From: Liriodendron chinense | Lineage: Eukaryota > Streptophyta > Magnoliopsida > Magnoliales > Magnoliaceae | Reading direction: 5' to 3' | Assembly (NCBI GenBank): GCA_003013855.2 | Contig: PVNU02004100.1 | Location: forward strand, 1,152,501 to 1,216,500 | Length of the DNA stretch: 64,000 nucleotides | Shown here: positions 46,201 through 57,402 of the stretch, piece after piece | Layout: each line of letters begins with the position of its first letter | Position numbering within the stretch: the stretch's first letter is position 1 | Translations under genes and position numbers: made by a program | Notes under the pieces: model-generated | Database searches by the model: none | The model's input: only the letters and a program-made list of their open reading frames with translations | Told to the model about the DNA's origin: nothing

Positions 46201-47246
46201 TTTGGGCGTGGCTGACGAGTCACGGTCGAATCAAGCTTTCATGGTAGGATAACTCAACCTTTGATCGAGGGGTTACTGGCGATGATTGGTGAAGCATCGC
46301 AGGGAGCCAGATAATCCCAGTTAGACTTTACGATACGATGTTGGTATTCTGGCTTCACCAATTTGCTGAATGAATTGGACTAATAAATACTTTAATTAAT
46401 CATGCATACATGACATTGCATTTGAGGGGGACTCGTGTAGCCTGGTTGCTTGATGTGGCGCCATCGCTACCTTGAGCACCTCATGTCATTTCTCTGTGTC
46501 ATCCGGGCTGTGTACTCAGTCACGACTTACGACCTGCTAGACAGGTGGACTATGGATTCTGATACCAGTTGGTCGGGCCAGGGCTTGCCCGGGACATGCA
46601 TTGTGTGCGAAATCATAACATACATGCATTTAATCAACTCGTTTAGAAAATGTATTGTTTTGTTTCTTCATTGTTTATGCTTTCTTACGTGCATAACATG
46701 TGTAATTTGCTTAGCATTTGTGCGTTAGAAATAACCAGCTTATGAGTAATACATATAGATATATATACATTTAATGTAAACTTGCTCATATCTAAAATAT
46801 CCTGAGCATAATCTTAGGGATATTTCTTCACTATGTTGGCGTTTGACGCCTTCCATTTGACATATGCAGATGATTCCGGTATAGAACCGGATGGTGGTGC
46901 ATTCAGAGCGCTCTTGTAGCTTTTAGCATCGTCCATTTGGTAGTGTACTTTCCTTCCTTTTTCATTTATTGCGATTCGTATAATTCTCATATGGGCTTAC
47001 ACTGCGATTGAACTGTACCATTTTAGGTGTTAGCCTTTATTTCTGAATTTAGTTATCTCCGTCTTGCTTTGATCCGCTAGTTGAAATGCACTACTCTGAT
47101 TATCTGAGTATGGAATGAATGTAAAACTGATTGAGGACACACGTGGGTGCTTTTCTCACATGTGGCATTCCTAAATAAGCATTTTATTAAGTAGCACTCG
47201 TCAAATCGGGTGTACCCAAATACTCAATTTTTTTCGGGGCGTTACA
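43259..47246. mobile_element. Solo LTR, chromovirus-type, 3988 bp
   Basis: It begins TGTAACGCCCTGG and ends CGGGGCGTTACA, with target duplication CATTG (43254-43258, 47247-47251). A CTATAAATAGG TATA box is near 44546, followed by a purine-rich leader. Upstream at 43735-43820 four units of about 22 bp read CCGGTTGACCGGAT or similar. There is no internal coding region, PBS or second LTR. The segment GGGGGACTCGTGTAGCC (about 46427) resembles a segment in the 3' LTR of the chromovirus at 26.7 kb, so the two families are related. Confidence 0.9.
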
Positions 47247-47251
47247 CATTG

Positions 47252-47780
47252 CCAATGTTGATAGCATCTGGAAACCCTTAACAATTGATGATGTCATTCT
47301 TCATGAGAATTATTGCGCGAGATCAGAATGTTACCTCCTTCCTTTTTGTGAAGTAATCAATTGCCATAAGTATATGCGTATGACCACTAGATGATGCCGA
47401 GTCGATCTTTCTGTTGATGTAGATACCTCGTACAGGGAATAGCTGGAGCATTATCAGGTTGTAGAATTTCGAAGCACACACATGGATCCGATGTGCATGT
47501 TGCTGACACTTGAAGTGCTTTTTGACATATTGGCAACAATATGTCTTCATCGAGCCATGAGGTTTCTTCCATCATTCGTCAAGTCACACACTCCAACATG
47601 GAATGCAAACATTGTCTTGGCAGCATCTTCTTGATAGGCTTGATGAGTTTTTGATCGAGTCTGGATAAGTCTTCATAGGACGCAAGATTGGGAAGTCATG
47701 ACTTTAAAAATTCGATCATTCTCTGCTTATTTTTCAGGGACAAGGATTCTCAATGCACACTTCCTTATGGGTCTCAAGAG
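47252..47780 (-). pseudogene. Integrase remnant of the Tat/Retand-like element
   Basis: On the minus strand the zinc-finger end reads YVKKHFKCQQHAHRIH, where the first Cys of the usual C-x2-C is His. It is followed by GIYINRKIDSASSSGH and LMAIDYFTK with the first catalytic Asp. The frame then ends at the solo LTR, and the second Asp and the Glu were not found on its far side. Sequence just upstream (47560-47720) resembles the N-terminal zinc-binding part in shifted frames. It is non-functional. Confidence 0.75.
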
Positions 47781-48405
47781 ATCCTAGGTTTATAATTTTG
47801 AATTTTTTTTGTTAAGATGACATCGGCTTTTGGTTCGAACTTTCGAGGAGACCCTCTAAGTTTGGGAGTCAGCTCATCATTTTCCTTATCATTTGGCTTT
47901 GTCCAGACCCTTGAGTTTGAAGTCCAACTCTAGATCGAAATCTTATGAGTCAACTTCATACTCAAGTGCTTTGACAGACAGACTTGACACTTTATTGAAA
48001 AAGATTTTTTTTTTCCTTCAAAGATTTTCTGGTTTTTTGGGATTTTGTGAATATCTGGATTTTTTTTAACTTTTTGGACTTTCTGAAATTTTGAATTTTT
48101 TTTGAAATATTTGGTGTTTTGGGTTTTTGAATCTTCTGATTTTTTTTTTTAAAGGACCCGAGCAAGACGGCGATGTGAACCAGGTGTTGCCTAATTCGGC
48201 TCGGGGAGCCAAGCACTGTCAGCTTTTATTGGCCGTCATGGGGACTTACAAACCTGTTACTGCCCTGCACTCCTTCCCCTCAGGAGGCAGGGCTAGAAGG
48301 ATCAGTAGGCCAATCCTCATCGTTGTGCCCAAACATCAGGATAGATCTGGAATTGGGCTCCGAGTCGGTGTCGGATGCGATTTCTCCTGGTTCGTCCCCG
48401 ATGAA
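47781..48405 (-). other. Degenerate link between gag frame and integrase remnant
   Basis: In a complete Tat element the RT and RNase H domains (over 2 kb) would lie here. Only about 600 bp remain, with an A-rich Lys/Ile-biased minus-strand stretch (48000-48170) and no RT motifs. The deletion is therefore within the element. Confidence 0.6.
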
Positions 48406-51201
48406 TTACAGCTCTTCGGGTTCATCTGGCTGAGGTGGGACCAGGACGGTAGTCCAGTCAATCGGGGGACATTCCTGCCCCTTGCTTGAGTCTTCTTTGA
48501 GCAACTCTATCAGACTCAATCTGCTCGCTTGATCATCGAAGGTGGAACCCAGCCCATCATCAGGATAGATAATCCCTGCATTGATAAACTGGATTAGTGT
48601 GCAGATGCAGAGATTGCCTTCTTCTTGATGACCCCGTCTTCTTCTGATACTTCTGTGCCTAATCTGAGTAGGCCGATATCGCAGTCTTTCTCTATCCACA
48701 TTCTCTTGAACTCCCATGATTCGGGTTGAGTCTTGATATTCGAGCTGATAGTAGAAGGTTTGACGCTCGACAGGAAGGAAGACGTAGTTCGATCCGATGG
48801 AACATGCGTGAGGGAAGTAATTTGCATTGTGATGGTATGAGACCTCCCCATTAGAGCGTTGTACGTCCATGGCTGGGATGGTAGGCTCTCGGAGGTTAGA
48901 TGCTTCTACCATGGGAAACTGTCCGGGATCGGTAATGATGGTGATCGCCCTATCTCTGAAGATGTGCTTGACCCTTTGGTGAAGATTTGAAGAGATGGCA
49001 CCGATTCTGTGAAACCAGGTCCGATCGGAAAGAAGATGGAATGAAGCTGAGATGTCCAAGACCTGAAGAGTGATAGTTGATATTTTTGGACCGATCAGAA
49101 CCTGGACATCAACCTCCCCTTCGACCTCCTCGATAGTGGCCACATAATTGAAGCTGGGCCCAAATTCTGCTAGGGCATGTGGCATGCTGTCCAAGGAAGG
49201 GTCTTCTTCATGGAGGATGATGGCTGAAGTAGAAGCCGAATAGACAGGTGCGGTGGGCAAGTTGTGCCCCTGGTTGTTTGCTGGAGAAACGGGCAGGCTT
49301 TGCCCTTGGTAAGCTGGAGTGGGCAAGCTGTGCCCCTGATTGACTATTGCTAAGACGGGCAAGTTGTGCCCCTGGTTGTTTGCTGGAGAAACGGGCAGGC
49401 TTTGCCCCTGGTAAGCTGGAGTGGGCAAGCTGTTCCCCTGATTGACTATTGCTAAGACGGGCAAGTTGTGCCCCTGGTTTGCTGATGCTGTGTTGGGGAG
49501 ATTGTCCCCTTGGTTGACTGAGATGGGCTGATTGTGCCCATGGTTAGAAATGGGTGCGAAGAATGAATCGATTAAAGGTGCCCCTTGCATAATGATGGGC
49601 TCTGGGATTGAAATAACCGAGGGTGCCCCTTGCAGGATGAGAGGCTCGAACTTTAAACTAGAGTCGATGGCACGAATAAACTGGAGAGGAGGCTCTTCTT
49701 GGCTGATGACAACTGGACAGGCAGGAGGTGCCCCTTGCATTACGGAGACTGGACCGACTGGATATGCCCCTTGCAGGATGAGGGGTTCTGAAACTGGACT
49801 GGTTAGGGATGCCCCTTGCCAACCTTGATTAGGGAACTGTGAGTTCCATCTTGATTGTTGCTGTTGTTGCAGTTGTCCATGCTGAGGGAGGAATAGTGCA
49901 CCTTCGGTAGAGGCGACAAGATCATCCTCTTCCATTGGATGGGAGATGGGAACACTACCATTATCGCTCTCGTATCCGGTATGCTCACCTTCCACTATCG
50001 GTTGTACTGGAGAGGCCTGCTGAGGCCACCAAGGGGAGATCATCCCAGCCCTTATTCCGGCTTCGACTTGTTCCCCGGCGCAGATGAGTTGGCTGAAGTT
50101 CGCATATGGGTGTGAGACAAGGCATCCAGAGATACTTGGATTTGCCGAGTAGATGATCATGGATATTTGTTCCTCATCGTCGAGGGGAGTCTTCATTCTA
50201 GCGGCCATGGCCCGCCATCGTCCAACGTAAGCTGACAATGTTTCATCACTTCTTTGCCTGAGAGCTGCGAGGTCCGCTCTCCTGAGTGCCATGTTAAGAT
50301 TGTATGTGAACCTGTCGACGAAAGCCTGGGAGAGCTGCTCCCAAGTCCTGATGCGATGGCAGTCCAATGATGTGTACCAGTCTAAGGCATCGTCTTTCAG
50401 GGACTTTTGAAACAGACGGATCAACGCTCCGTCATTGCTTGCCACAGCATCTAGCTCATCACAAAATGATCTCAAGTGGTCTATAGGACACCCTGTCCCA
50501 TCATATCTTTTAAATTTTGGTACCTGAAAGCCTTGAGGTACCATTGCATCGAGAAATGGACAAAGGTCCCTGAACTTAGTGGATGGAAGATCCACCCCTT
50601 GCTGCTTCTGCAACTTTCTCTTCATCTCTCGCATCTGTTCTCGGAGTTGTTCTATTTCAGAGGGACCGGATGAGAGAGATCTTGCCCCTTACCAGGACTG
50701 AGTTGGCCCCCTTTCATAATAATTGGTGTCATTGATGCTCCTATGATTCCTGCTTGAAGGAGGTTGGGCCTGATAATTACTCCCATTATAGGGACTTTGT
50801 TGGACTGGAGCTGAGAAGGGAGACTGCAAAGAAACTTTGGACATAGGAGGATATTGAAATTGATGGAACAAAAGCCCTGAGGTCGAGGGTTGTTCTGACT
50901 GATGGCCCTCGTTAGGAGGGTATTGAAAGTCCTGCGTGAACTCTGACGATTGTGGTTGTGATGAACTGAAGGTTGGAAGAGATGGTGGCTGATGAGATTG
51001 ATGAACTAGACCAATTTGATTGTTGACTGCTGCGGTAGCTTGTGCTTGCATGAATTGCAAGAGCATTTCTTGCATTGATCTCATTCCTTGTGCCAATTCT
51101 TGCATGCTTGGCGTATTCTCAATTGGCTGTTGCGTTGGAGGTTGTGCTATGGTCATTTCAAGAGTGGGGAAGAGGTGAGTTTCCTCTTCGTGGTCAGACA
51201 T
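48406..51201 (-). pseudogene. Gag-derived polyprotein of the Tat/Retand-like element, one internal stop
   Basis: The ATG at 51201 opens a frame of 931 codons that ends at 48406. A TAA at codon 171 (50689-50691) is the only interruption. The N-terminal 170 residues are Gln- and Pro-rich. The Gag core follows: VPKFKRYDGTGCPIDHLRSF, LKDDALDWYTSLD, AFVDRFTYNLN and SDETLSAYVGRWR. There is no CCHC knuckle. A Gln/Pro-rich middle holds MQGAP motifs and a 34-residue repeat (102 bp, about 49270-49500). Then comes TLQVLDISASFHLLSDRTW...AISSNLHQRVKHI, which matches only the C-terminal half of Tat protease. The D-T/S-G half is absent. The join of Gag to half a protease in one frame is unusual. Confidence 0.8.
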
Positions 51202-51436
51202 GGCTTGCTGAGCCCGAGTGCGGATTATGCTGCGGAAGGAAAGTTGTTTCCGAACACGTTGAGCCCAAGGAGGCGCAATGGTGAGGACTATACTCTGCTC
51301 TTTTGGGTTTTGGGATTTTCTATTTTTTTTTTTGGGTAGAATGCTATGCAGATGAGATCGTATGAGGATTAGTGACTTTCAAGTACGGGAAGGATTCTGT
51401 TTTTCAAGTCGGATCACGACTAGTGGGACTAACTTT

Positions 51437-51454
51437 TCCCCAGCAGAGTCGTCA
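51437..51454 (-). other. Primer-binding site of the Tat/Retand-like element
   Basis: On the minus strand TGACGACTCTGCTGGGGA begins three bases after the LTR end. It is one base from the TGGCGACTCTGCTGGGGA site I know from Ogre/Tat elements. Confidence 0.75.
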
Positions 51455-51908
51455 TTCTGTGGACCCTCGCCGTTCTGCGCTCCCACACGACGTTCTCATC
51501 CCTTCCCCTTTCGGGAAAAGAAGGAGAGGAGGATGCGTGAGTGTGGATCGCCGTTTGTGCCACTGGCTTGCCTTGTTCTCGAGGGCTTTGTTTGGTTGTT
51601 GTGTTAAGCTGGATGTGTTTAAATGAGTTTATATAAGACCAGAGTCGCCACTAGCTAGTTACTTCGAATCTACAGTCGGCTAGACCCCGTAGAAACGTTA
51701 GAGAAGGGGATCCAAAGATTCATTCCTCTAAAATGACTCCTTTTGATCTGCGGCCAGAGATTCGAGGTAAGGGATCACGGTTACAGGGTGGGAAGAGGTT
51801 AAGCACCCCACGCACTGCCCGTACCGAAGTACGGTCTCTACTTCACAGAAACGACCTAATACTTGAAAGTCTGTTTTAACCCTCGTACATTCTCATTGAT
51901 GACATGAT

Positions 51909-52337
51909 GCATGAATGCAGGTCTGAACAGTAAGAGTTTCTGATGGGCAGGTTCCAATAACAGGCAAGCCCAGAGCATACGCTCGAACTGACAGGTGCTT
52001 AATATAAGACGTATGCAGTGTGTTTGAATAATCAAGGTGCTTTATAGTGAAGCATGAATGCGGGTCTGAACAGTAAGAGTTTCTGATGGGCAGGTTCCAA
52101 TAACAGGCAAGCCCAGAGCATACACTCGAACTGACAGGTGCTTAATATAAGACGTATGCAGTGTGTTTGAATAATCAAGGTGCTTTATAGTGAAGCATGA
52201 ATGCGGGTCTGAACAGTAAGAGTTTCTAATGGGCAGGTTCCAACAATGGGCAAGCCTAGAGCATACGCTCGAACTGACAGGTGCTTAATATAAGACGTAT
52301 GCAGTGTGCTTGAATAATCAAGGTGCTTGCAGTGAAG
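51909..52337. repeat. Three 143-bp tandem repeats (5' LTR)
   Basis: Units start at 51909, 52052 and 52195, again exactly 143 bp apart. The unit nearest the TATA box carries the same CAACAATGGGCAAG variant as in the other LTR, so the triplication is older than this insertion. Confidence 0.95.
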
Positions 52338-52635
52338 CAGGGGGGTTGGAAGAAAAGTAAATGTTGCACTTATGCTAGATGCAAATGAGATGATGCTGGA
52401 AAAAGAGTAGCTGGAGGGACGGAGGTGTCGCAAGGGTTGGCTTCGAGCGGCTGGATCAAGACTTGTATGGCTTGGGAGACTTGGGCTAGTGGTCAGGCTG
52501 GGCTGGACCAAGGCTAGGTTCTCCTCACTCGGGCTCTCCTTGGTGGAGGAATGGGCTAAGGGGTAGAGGAGAACTCAGACGGACGGGTCGCTGGACTGGG
52601 TGGATTGTTGTGTTGAAATGAGAAGGGGAGGGGGG

Positions 52636-52643
52636 TATTTATA
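52636..52643 (-). promoter_or_regulatory. TATA box of the LTR promoter (5' LTR)
   Basis: TATAAATA on the minus strand, in the same context as in the 3' LTR. In element orientation this copy would drive genomic transcription. Confidence 0.7.
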
Positions 52644-52762
52644 GCAGCGAGCAGTGGCAGAACTCGTAAATATTTTTGGGCGGCCCGCTGTGGGCCACCC
52701 GTACGGTCACTCCTCGATTTCCAGCGCGGTACGGTCGTTCCCTCGGGGCTGCTGTTTGGCTC

Positions 52763-52896
52763 GGTGGGTCGACTCAGTGAGTTGACTCAGCGAGTTGACT
52801 CGGTGATTTGACTCGGCAGGTTGACTCGGTGTTTTGACTCGACGAGTTAACTCAGCGTGTTGACTCAGTGGGTTAACTCATCGGGTTGACTCAGTG
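52763..52896. promoter_or_regulatory. 13-bp array of TTGACT/TGACTCA motifs, 10 units (5' LTR)
   Basis: Same unit as in the 3' LTR with about 10 copies. It lies upstream of the TATA box in transcript orientation. Units differ in the first three bases but TGACTC is nearly constant. Confidence 0.8.
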
Positions 52897-53164
52897 AATT
52901 TGACTTTTTTAGGATTTTTTGATTGCCTTTTCTTATGGGGGGTTTTTCAGGCTGATGTTTAGGACTGGGTTGACTAGGTTCAGGCTTGAATTGGGCTATG
53001 GATTGGGGCTTACAAGGGTGAGTTTGGCTGAGTTTGGACTTGGGGTTTGGGGGTATGGTCCTCCATTCATCTAGCTATCTCTACCAAAAGTGTAGCCGAA
53101 GGTGGGGTGTCTACACATTTCAATGGGTTTAATTTGATTTAATTCATGCCATGGGTACAAATTT

Positions 53165-53746
53165 GATGTAGAGGGAGAACCCCCTGATGGAGGGCGCGGA
53201 TCAATCACTTCTTGTTAGAAGTAGACCGGTAAAAGATGAAGGAAAGAGCCCAAGTTCAGGAAAATCCAATAGTTTACAACATAGTTCGGTCCCACCGAAT
53301 TTCAGTGGAAATCTTGATTCGTTATTGTCCTGTTTTTTGCTACCTTCGCTTCGACTGAATTTAGAGTTTCGGGACCCCCTCATGCTATGAAGTTTTGACC
53401 TGTTTCGGTGCCATCGAAGTTACCTTTGGTTGGCTTCAGTGCCACTTAAGGTGACCTTCAATGCCACCGACAACATTATACAGTTTGTGCGATTTTGCGA
53501 TTTTTGTTTCCGTTTTCGATTAGGACTTTTCTACCATGTTTTTAGGGTTTGTTTATGTTATAAATAGTTGTTAAACTCATTTATTGTGAGGATCTTTCGT
53601 TATTTTAATACAAGTTTGGCTTTGCCTTCTCTTTTCTCGTGGATTCGAGGAAGTCCGGTTGAGGATTCCCGGAAGCCTTGTGGATTCAAGGTAGTTATCC
53701 CGTGAGGAAGACGGTGATTGACCTCACCACTTCTACACCTACGTCA
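53165..53746 (+). repeat. 5' LTR of the gag-only element
   Basis: It begins TGATGTAGAGGGAGAA and ends CACCTACGTCA. A TTATAAATAG TATA box lies near 53559 and is followed by AATACAAGTTTGGC in the leader. Confidence 0.88.
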
Positions 53747-53748
53747 AG

Positions 53749-53760
53749 TGGTATCAGAGC
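53749..53760 (+). other. Primer-binding site (initiator tRNA-Met type)
   Basis: TGGTATCAGAGC, two bases after the 5' LTR end. Confidence 0.9.
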
Positions 53761-53779
53761 AAGGACACCCCTCGGGCCA

Positions 53780-54541
53780 ATGCCTCTTTACAAAGGTACA
53801 GACAACAATCCCGTTGACGATGATGAAGGGATTCATTATCTCTCGGAGAGAATGGAAACTCTCCACCGGGAGAGACGGAAGACGATGCAAGGGATGCAGG
53901 CTTCCCTCTACCGTTTTGCAGATGCGCCAATTCCGTCATGTGCTCAAGGCGACATTCAGCCTCCTATAGTCGCTGGACAGTGCACACGTATTGCTCACAG
54001 TGCAATGTCGGAGGTAAATCACAGAGACACGTATTCTTATGGTGATGATCAGGTACATCAGGTGGATCAGACAAATCAATCCCACAGGAGACCGATAGAT
54101 GTCCCTAGCTTCAATGGCCTGAGTCGCATCGACGATTGGCTCGTTGAAGTCAAATGCTTATTCAATTACGTGCAGATTCCTGAGGAGAAGAAGGTTCAGT
54201 ACGTAGCATTAAAGTTGAAAGGAGGTGCTTCGTCTTGGTGGGAGCAACTTCGAAATCAACGAATGCGATAGATGAAAGCACCGATATGTTCGTGGTTGTG
54301 AGTGAAACAACAGCTATTGGAACGATTTCAACTCACATGCGTCGTTTATGATCAGGTATTACCCCAACAATCCCACAACTTTTGGCAAGAATCATGTTTT
54401 TTTGAGCCAGAGTTGCGACAGGACGCCAGATTCCACAGTGGCACACGAGTGGCCCCTGTGGAGACGGAAAACCTACCAAAAACTTTTAAAGTGGAGGGGC
54501 GGTCTTCCGTAACTGTACAAGATGTCGTCACAGAACCTTGA
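53780..54541 (+). pseudogene. Gag of the gag-only element
   Basis: The ATG at 53780 opens a 253-codon frame broken by a TAG at 54269 and a TGA at 54299. The Gag core reads VPSFNGLSRIDDWLVEV, FNYVQIPEEKKVQYVALKL and KGGASSWWEQL, the pattern of plant chromovirus-like Gag. KQQLLERFQLTC follows the second stop in the same frame. Both stops can be explained by C-to-T changes in CAG and CGA. No CCHC knuckle is visible. Confidence 0.8.
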
Positions 54542-55540
54542 GAACGATGTGATGGTCCTGGATGGATCTATTACAACTTTAGATGAGATCTTTGAAATAC
54601 AACCCACCAACATCTTAGAGATTGTTCAAAATTCTGAGAAGATGGAAAAAATCAACCCCTCCGTCGTGAAGGATAAGGAGGTAAAGTCTGTAAACATCCT
54701 AGAAGTTGCTGTGCCAATTTTGTTAGAGTCCAAAAGACAGATTCAAGGCACTATTGGTCTGAGTGTTGTTAAAGAAGTCCATATTCCATGAACTGATAAG
54801 GTTACAGATAAATTGCACAATCCCAAAATGCTGTAAGACACTACTGACATGGTGCTTGAAGAATTGGGCCATGAAAAGGTTGGCGCAAGAGAGACTCCAA
54901 AAATTGCAATTGCAGAAGAAGAAGAAGAAAATCTGCAAAAGAACATTGACGGTATGTCCGTTAACACACAACAGATGACGATGGAAAGATTGTCGAATTC
55001 ACAAATTTGGTGCTACCACTAGTTGATGAAAATACCAGTAATTTGCATATTGCGACTGAGGTTTTTTGGGGTACACACTGTGAGCCTGAAAGCCTTGAAG
55101 CAAGTGATGCTCCAAGTTTTGGAAATCCTGCCCTTGAAAACTCTCTACCGCTAACAATTGAAAATAATGGTATCATGACAGGTGTTCAGAGAATTCCTAC
55201 CATAACTGAGAATGGTGCCTCAGACGATTTTGAAGTGCCAATCGATGATCATGGTTCGGTAATGGGCCGAAATCTCTGAGATTTTGTGTCACTTTCGTCC
55301 TCAAACGGTGATCCTGTTGTCCCAGATGATGCTTTGGTATTTTCTATTGTGGAAGATTGGAAGGCCTTGCAGGCTTGTATAGTAGAAACTGTGCTCAAGA
55401 AAAGTGACGCGGTTGATGAACCTTATCTCCTGTACAATGTGGAGCAGATGCCGGAAGACAGCCGTAAACATCGGCCCCGGAGGTTGAAAGCAGTTCTTGG
55501 ATCAAGTTCGAAGCATAACTTGAGGGCAAGTTGTTTTGAA
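54522..55540 (+). pseudogene. Unrecognised open sequence after gag
   Basis: Frames 54522-54791, 55007-55279 and 55286-55648 are joined by frameshifts or stops and give Glu/Asp-rich, low-basic protein text with no pol motif. The last frame runs on into the 3' LTR. I do not recognise a family. It could be a spacer, a heavily changed Gag C-terminus or captured host sequence. Confidence 0.4.
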
Positions 55541-56155
55541 GTGGAGGGGTCTAATGTAGAGGGAGAACACCATGATGAAGGGTGTGGATCAATCACGTTC
55601 TTGTTAGAAGCGGACCATGAAAAGATGAAGGAAAGAACCCAAGTTTAGGAAAATTCGACAGTTTACAACATAGTTCGGTCCCACTGAATTTGCCTTTGGT
55701 CCGACCGAATTTCAGTGGAAATCCTGATTCGTTATTGTCCTTTTTTTGCTACCTTTGGTCCGACTGAATTTGGAGTTTCAGGAACCTTGCATGCTGTGAA
55801 GTTTTGGCCTGTTTTGGTGCCACTAAAGTTACCCTCGATTGGCTTCGGTGCCATTGACAATATTATACAGTTTGCGCGATTTTGTGATTTTTGTTTCCGT
55901 TTTCTTTTAGGACTTTCCTATTATGTTTTTAAGATTTGTTTAGGTTATAAATAGTTGTTAAACTCATTTATTGTGAGGATATTTCATTATTTTAATAAAA
56001 GTTTGGCTTTGCCTTCTCTTTTCTCGTGAACTCAAGAGTTTTTCCTCATGGATTCGAGGAAGTTTGATTGAGGATTCTTGGAAGCCTTGTGGATTTAAGG
56101 TAGTTATCCCATGAGGAAGACGATGATGGACCTTACCATGTCTATGCCTGTGTCA
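55541..56155 (+). repeat. PPT and 3' LTR of the gag-only element
   Basis: GTGGAGGGGTC (55541-55551) is the polypurine tract. The LTR (55552-56155) begins TAATGTAGAGGG, with the second base changed from the G of the 5' copy, and ends CTGTGTCA. It has a small insertion relative to the 5' LTR (TCAAGAGTTTTTCCTCATG-type, about 56030-56050). Confidence 0.88.
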
Positions 56156-56160
56156 AAATT

Positions 56161-57394
56161 TCTGAGTGCAAGTGTATCAAGGTGCACCAAAGCATTGTAT
56201 AAGGAAAAAAGAAGAAGAAGAGAGTTCTCTAATCATATGGGTTGGACCACAGGCTATGGTCCGCCAAACAAATAACTTCCAATTAGTTAAATGCACCTGA
56301 AATCTAACCCTTCCAATAGATTGGCTCCAAAATGAGGTCACCAAGTGCAAAAATCATCCATATCTACCCATGACAAAAATTTCTATCCATTAATAAATAA
56401 CAAAAAGCACAAGTGTGGTCCACTTGATAAGTGGATATGCTTGAATTAGCAAAAAGTGATCCTCGTGATGGGGCAAACCTATTAGATGGATTGGATTTCT
56501 CACACACATAATAGGTTGGAACTTATCTGTTGCTGGACAGTAATTTAGAGTTCAACCAGCTGGAACTACTTGGATAGCACTTTTTTTGGGAAAGCATTTT
56601 TTTTTTTTTTTGGTAAAGCTACTTGGATAGCACTTGCAGCGAGGAGCAGATTAAGTGCAGCCCTAGCCTCACCCAACACAGTATGTCCACATCGTCCATA
56701 CACTTTGCCAGCTCATTTTACGGCATGAGCCTAGAAATGAAGTAGATACAAATCTCAGGTGGACCACACTACGGGGGCAACAATGGTGATTGAAGCGGCA
56801 ACGACAACAGGAAGTCAACAACAACAACAGGTGCAGTTTTTCTTTGGGTTTATTAACCAAGTAGACCCAAAGTCTACCTTAATTAGGTAATGGAACAACC
56901 TTTTAAAATCATTTTTTAAACCTTTGATGGCTTTTGGAAAAAGCTAGGAACGATAACTTGGCATGGGGTTCCCTATCGTCGGGCCGGGTTTGGTGAGCAT
57001 GTCGGGTGTGCAGCAGGTTTCCACTGCCGAGGTCAGATAGTGATCGGGAAGGTTTTGGCCAACTAGTGTAAAATGGCCCCAGTTTTTCAATGAAGTTACT
57101 TTACTGAGATGTTTTGGCTATTGCATTCATAATCTTCTCTCATGCATAGTTTTATACACGTTTCCCAAATCAAAATGTGAATCGTAATTAACTGTAGTAA
57201 GATGTATTTAATTATTTCACATGCATAGTTTTATACGCATTTCCCAAATTAACATGTTAATCGTGATTAATTATAGTAAGATGTGTTTAATTATCTCACA
57301 TGCATAAAGATGTACTCACCGGGCTTATTAAGCTCACCGAAGTTGTTGCTTTTAGTCTTTAGGAAAAGTTAACCCACAACGATAACTTGGCATG
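56161..57394. other. Intergenic sequence with repeat copies
   Basis: 56640-56800 holds a copy of the GGGCCCACC-type dispersed repeat (CATCGTCCATACACTTTGCC, AATCTCAGGTGGACCACAC). From 57141 to 57305 a unit of about 79 bp is repeated twice plus a part (CATGCATAGTTTTATAC at 57141 and 57220). CGATAACTTGGCATGG occurs at about 56950 and 57380. No gene is seen. The style is that of a decayed LTR. Confidence 0.45.
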
Positions 57395-57402
57395 GACCTA
57401 AG

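Larger units (their letters stand above)
35387..53115 (-). mobile_element. Tat/Retand/Ogre-like Ty3/Gypsy element, 17.7 kb, non-autonomous
   Basis: Both LTRs are present (35387-37067 and 51458-53115) and flanked by the duplication CATTT (35382-35386, 53116-53120). On the minus strand the order is 5' LTR, PBS, a gag-derived frame, a short integrase remnant, the pol C-terminus, a long 3' region with tandem repeats and an opposite-strand ORF, PPT and 3' LTR. Protease active site, RT, RNase H and most integrase are gone. A 4.0-kb solo LTR lies inside; without it the element is about 13.7 kb. LTR tips (TGTAGACACCCC...GGGTCCACA) and the Gag type match Tat-lineage elements. Confidence 0.9.
51458..53115 (-). 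repeat. 5' LTR of the Tat/Retand-like element
   Basis: It is 1658 bp, very similar to the 3' LTR and 23 bp shorter. The difference is largely explained by two fewer units in the 13-bp array. Confidence 0.93.
53165..56155 (+). mobile_element. Gag-only Ty3/Gypsy element, 2991 bp (TR-GAG-like)
   Basis: LTRs of 582 and 604 bp flank a 1.8-kb interior. The target duplication AAATT is present at 53160-53164 and 56156-56160. After the 5' LTR come a Met-type PBS, a gag pseudogene, about 1 kb of unrecognised open sequence and a PPT. No protease, RT, RNase H or integrase motif exists. It thus resembles the non-autonomous terminal-repeat elements that keep only gag. Confidence 0.88.

Noticed and set aside
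52185..52511. 108-codon minus-strand ORF in the Retand-like LTR
   Set aside because: The frame is not matched by an equal one in the other LTR and lies over the 143-bp repeats, so it is likely chance.
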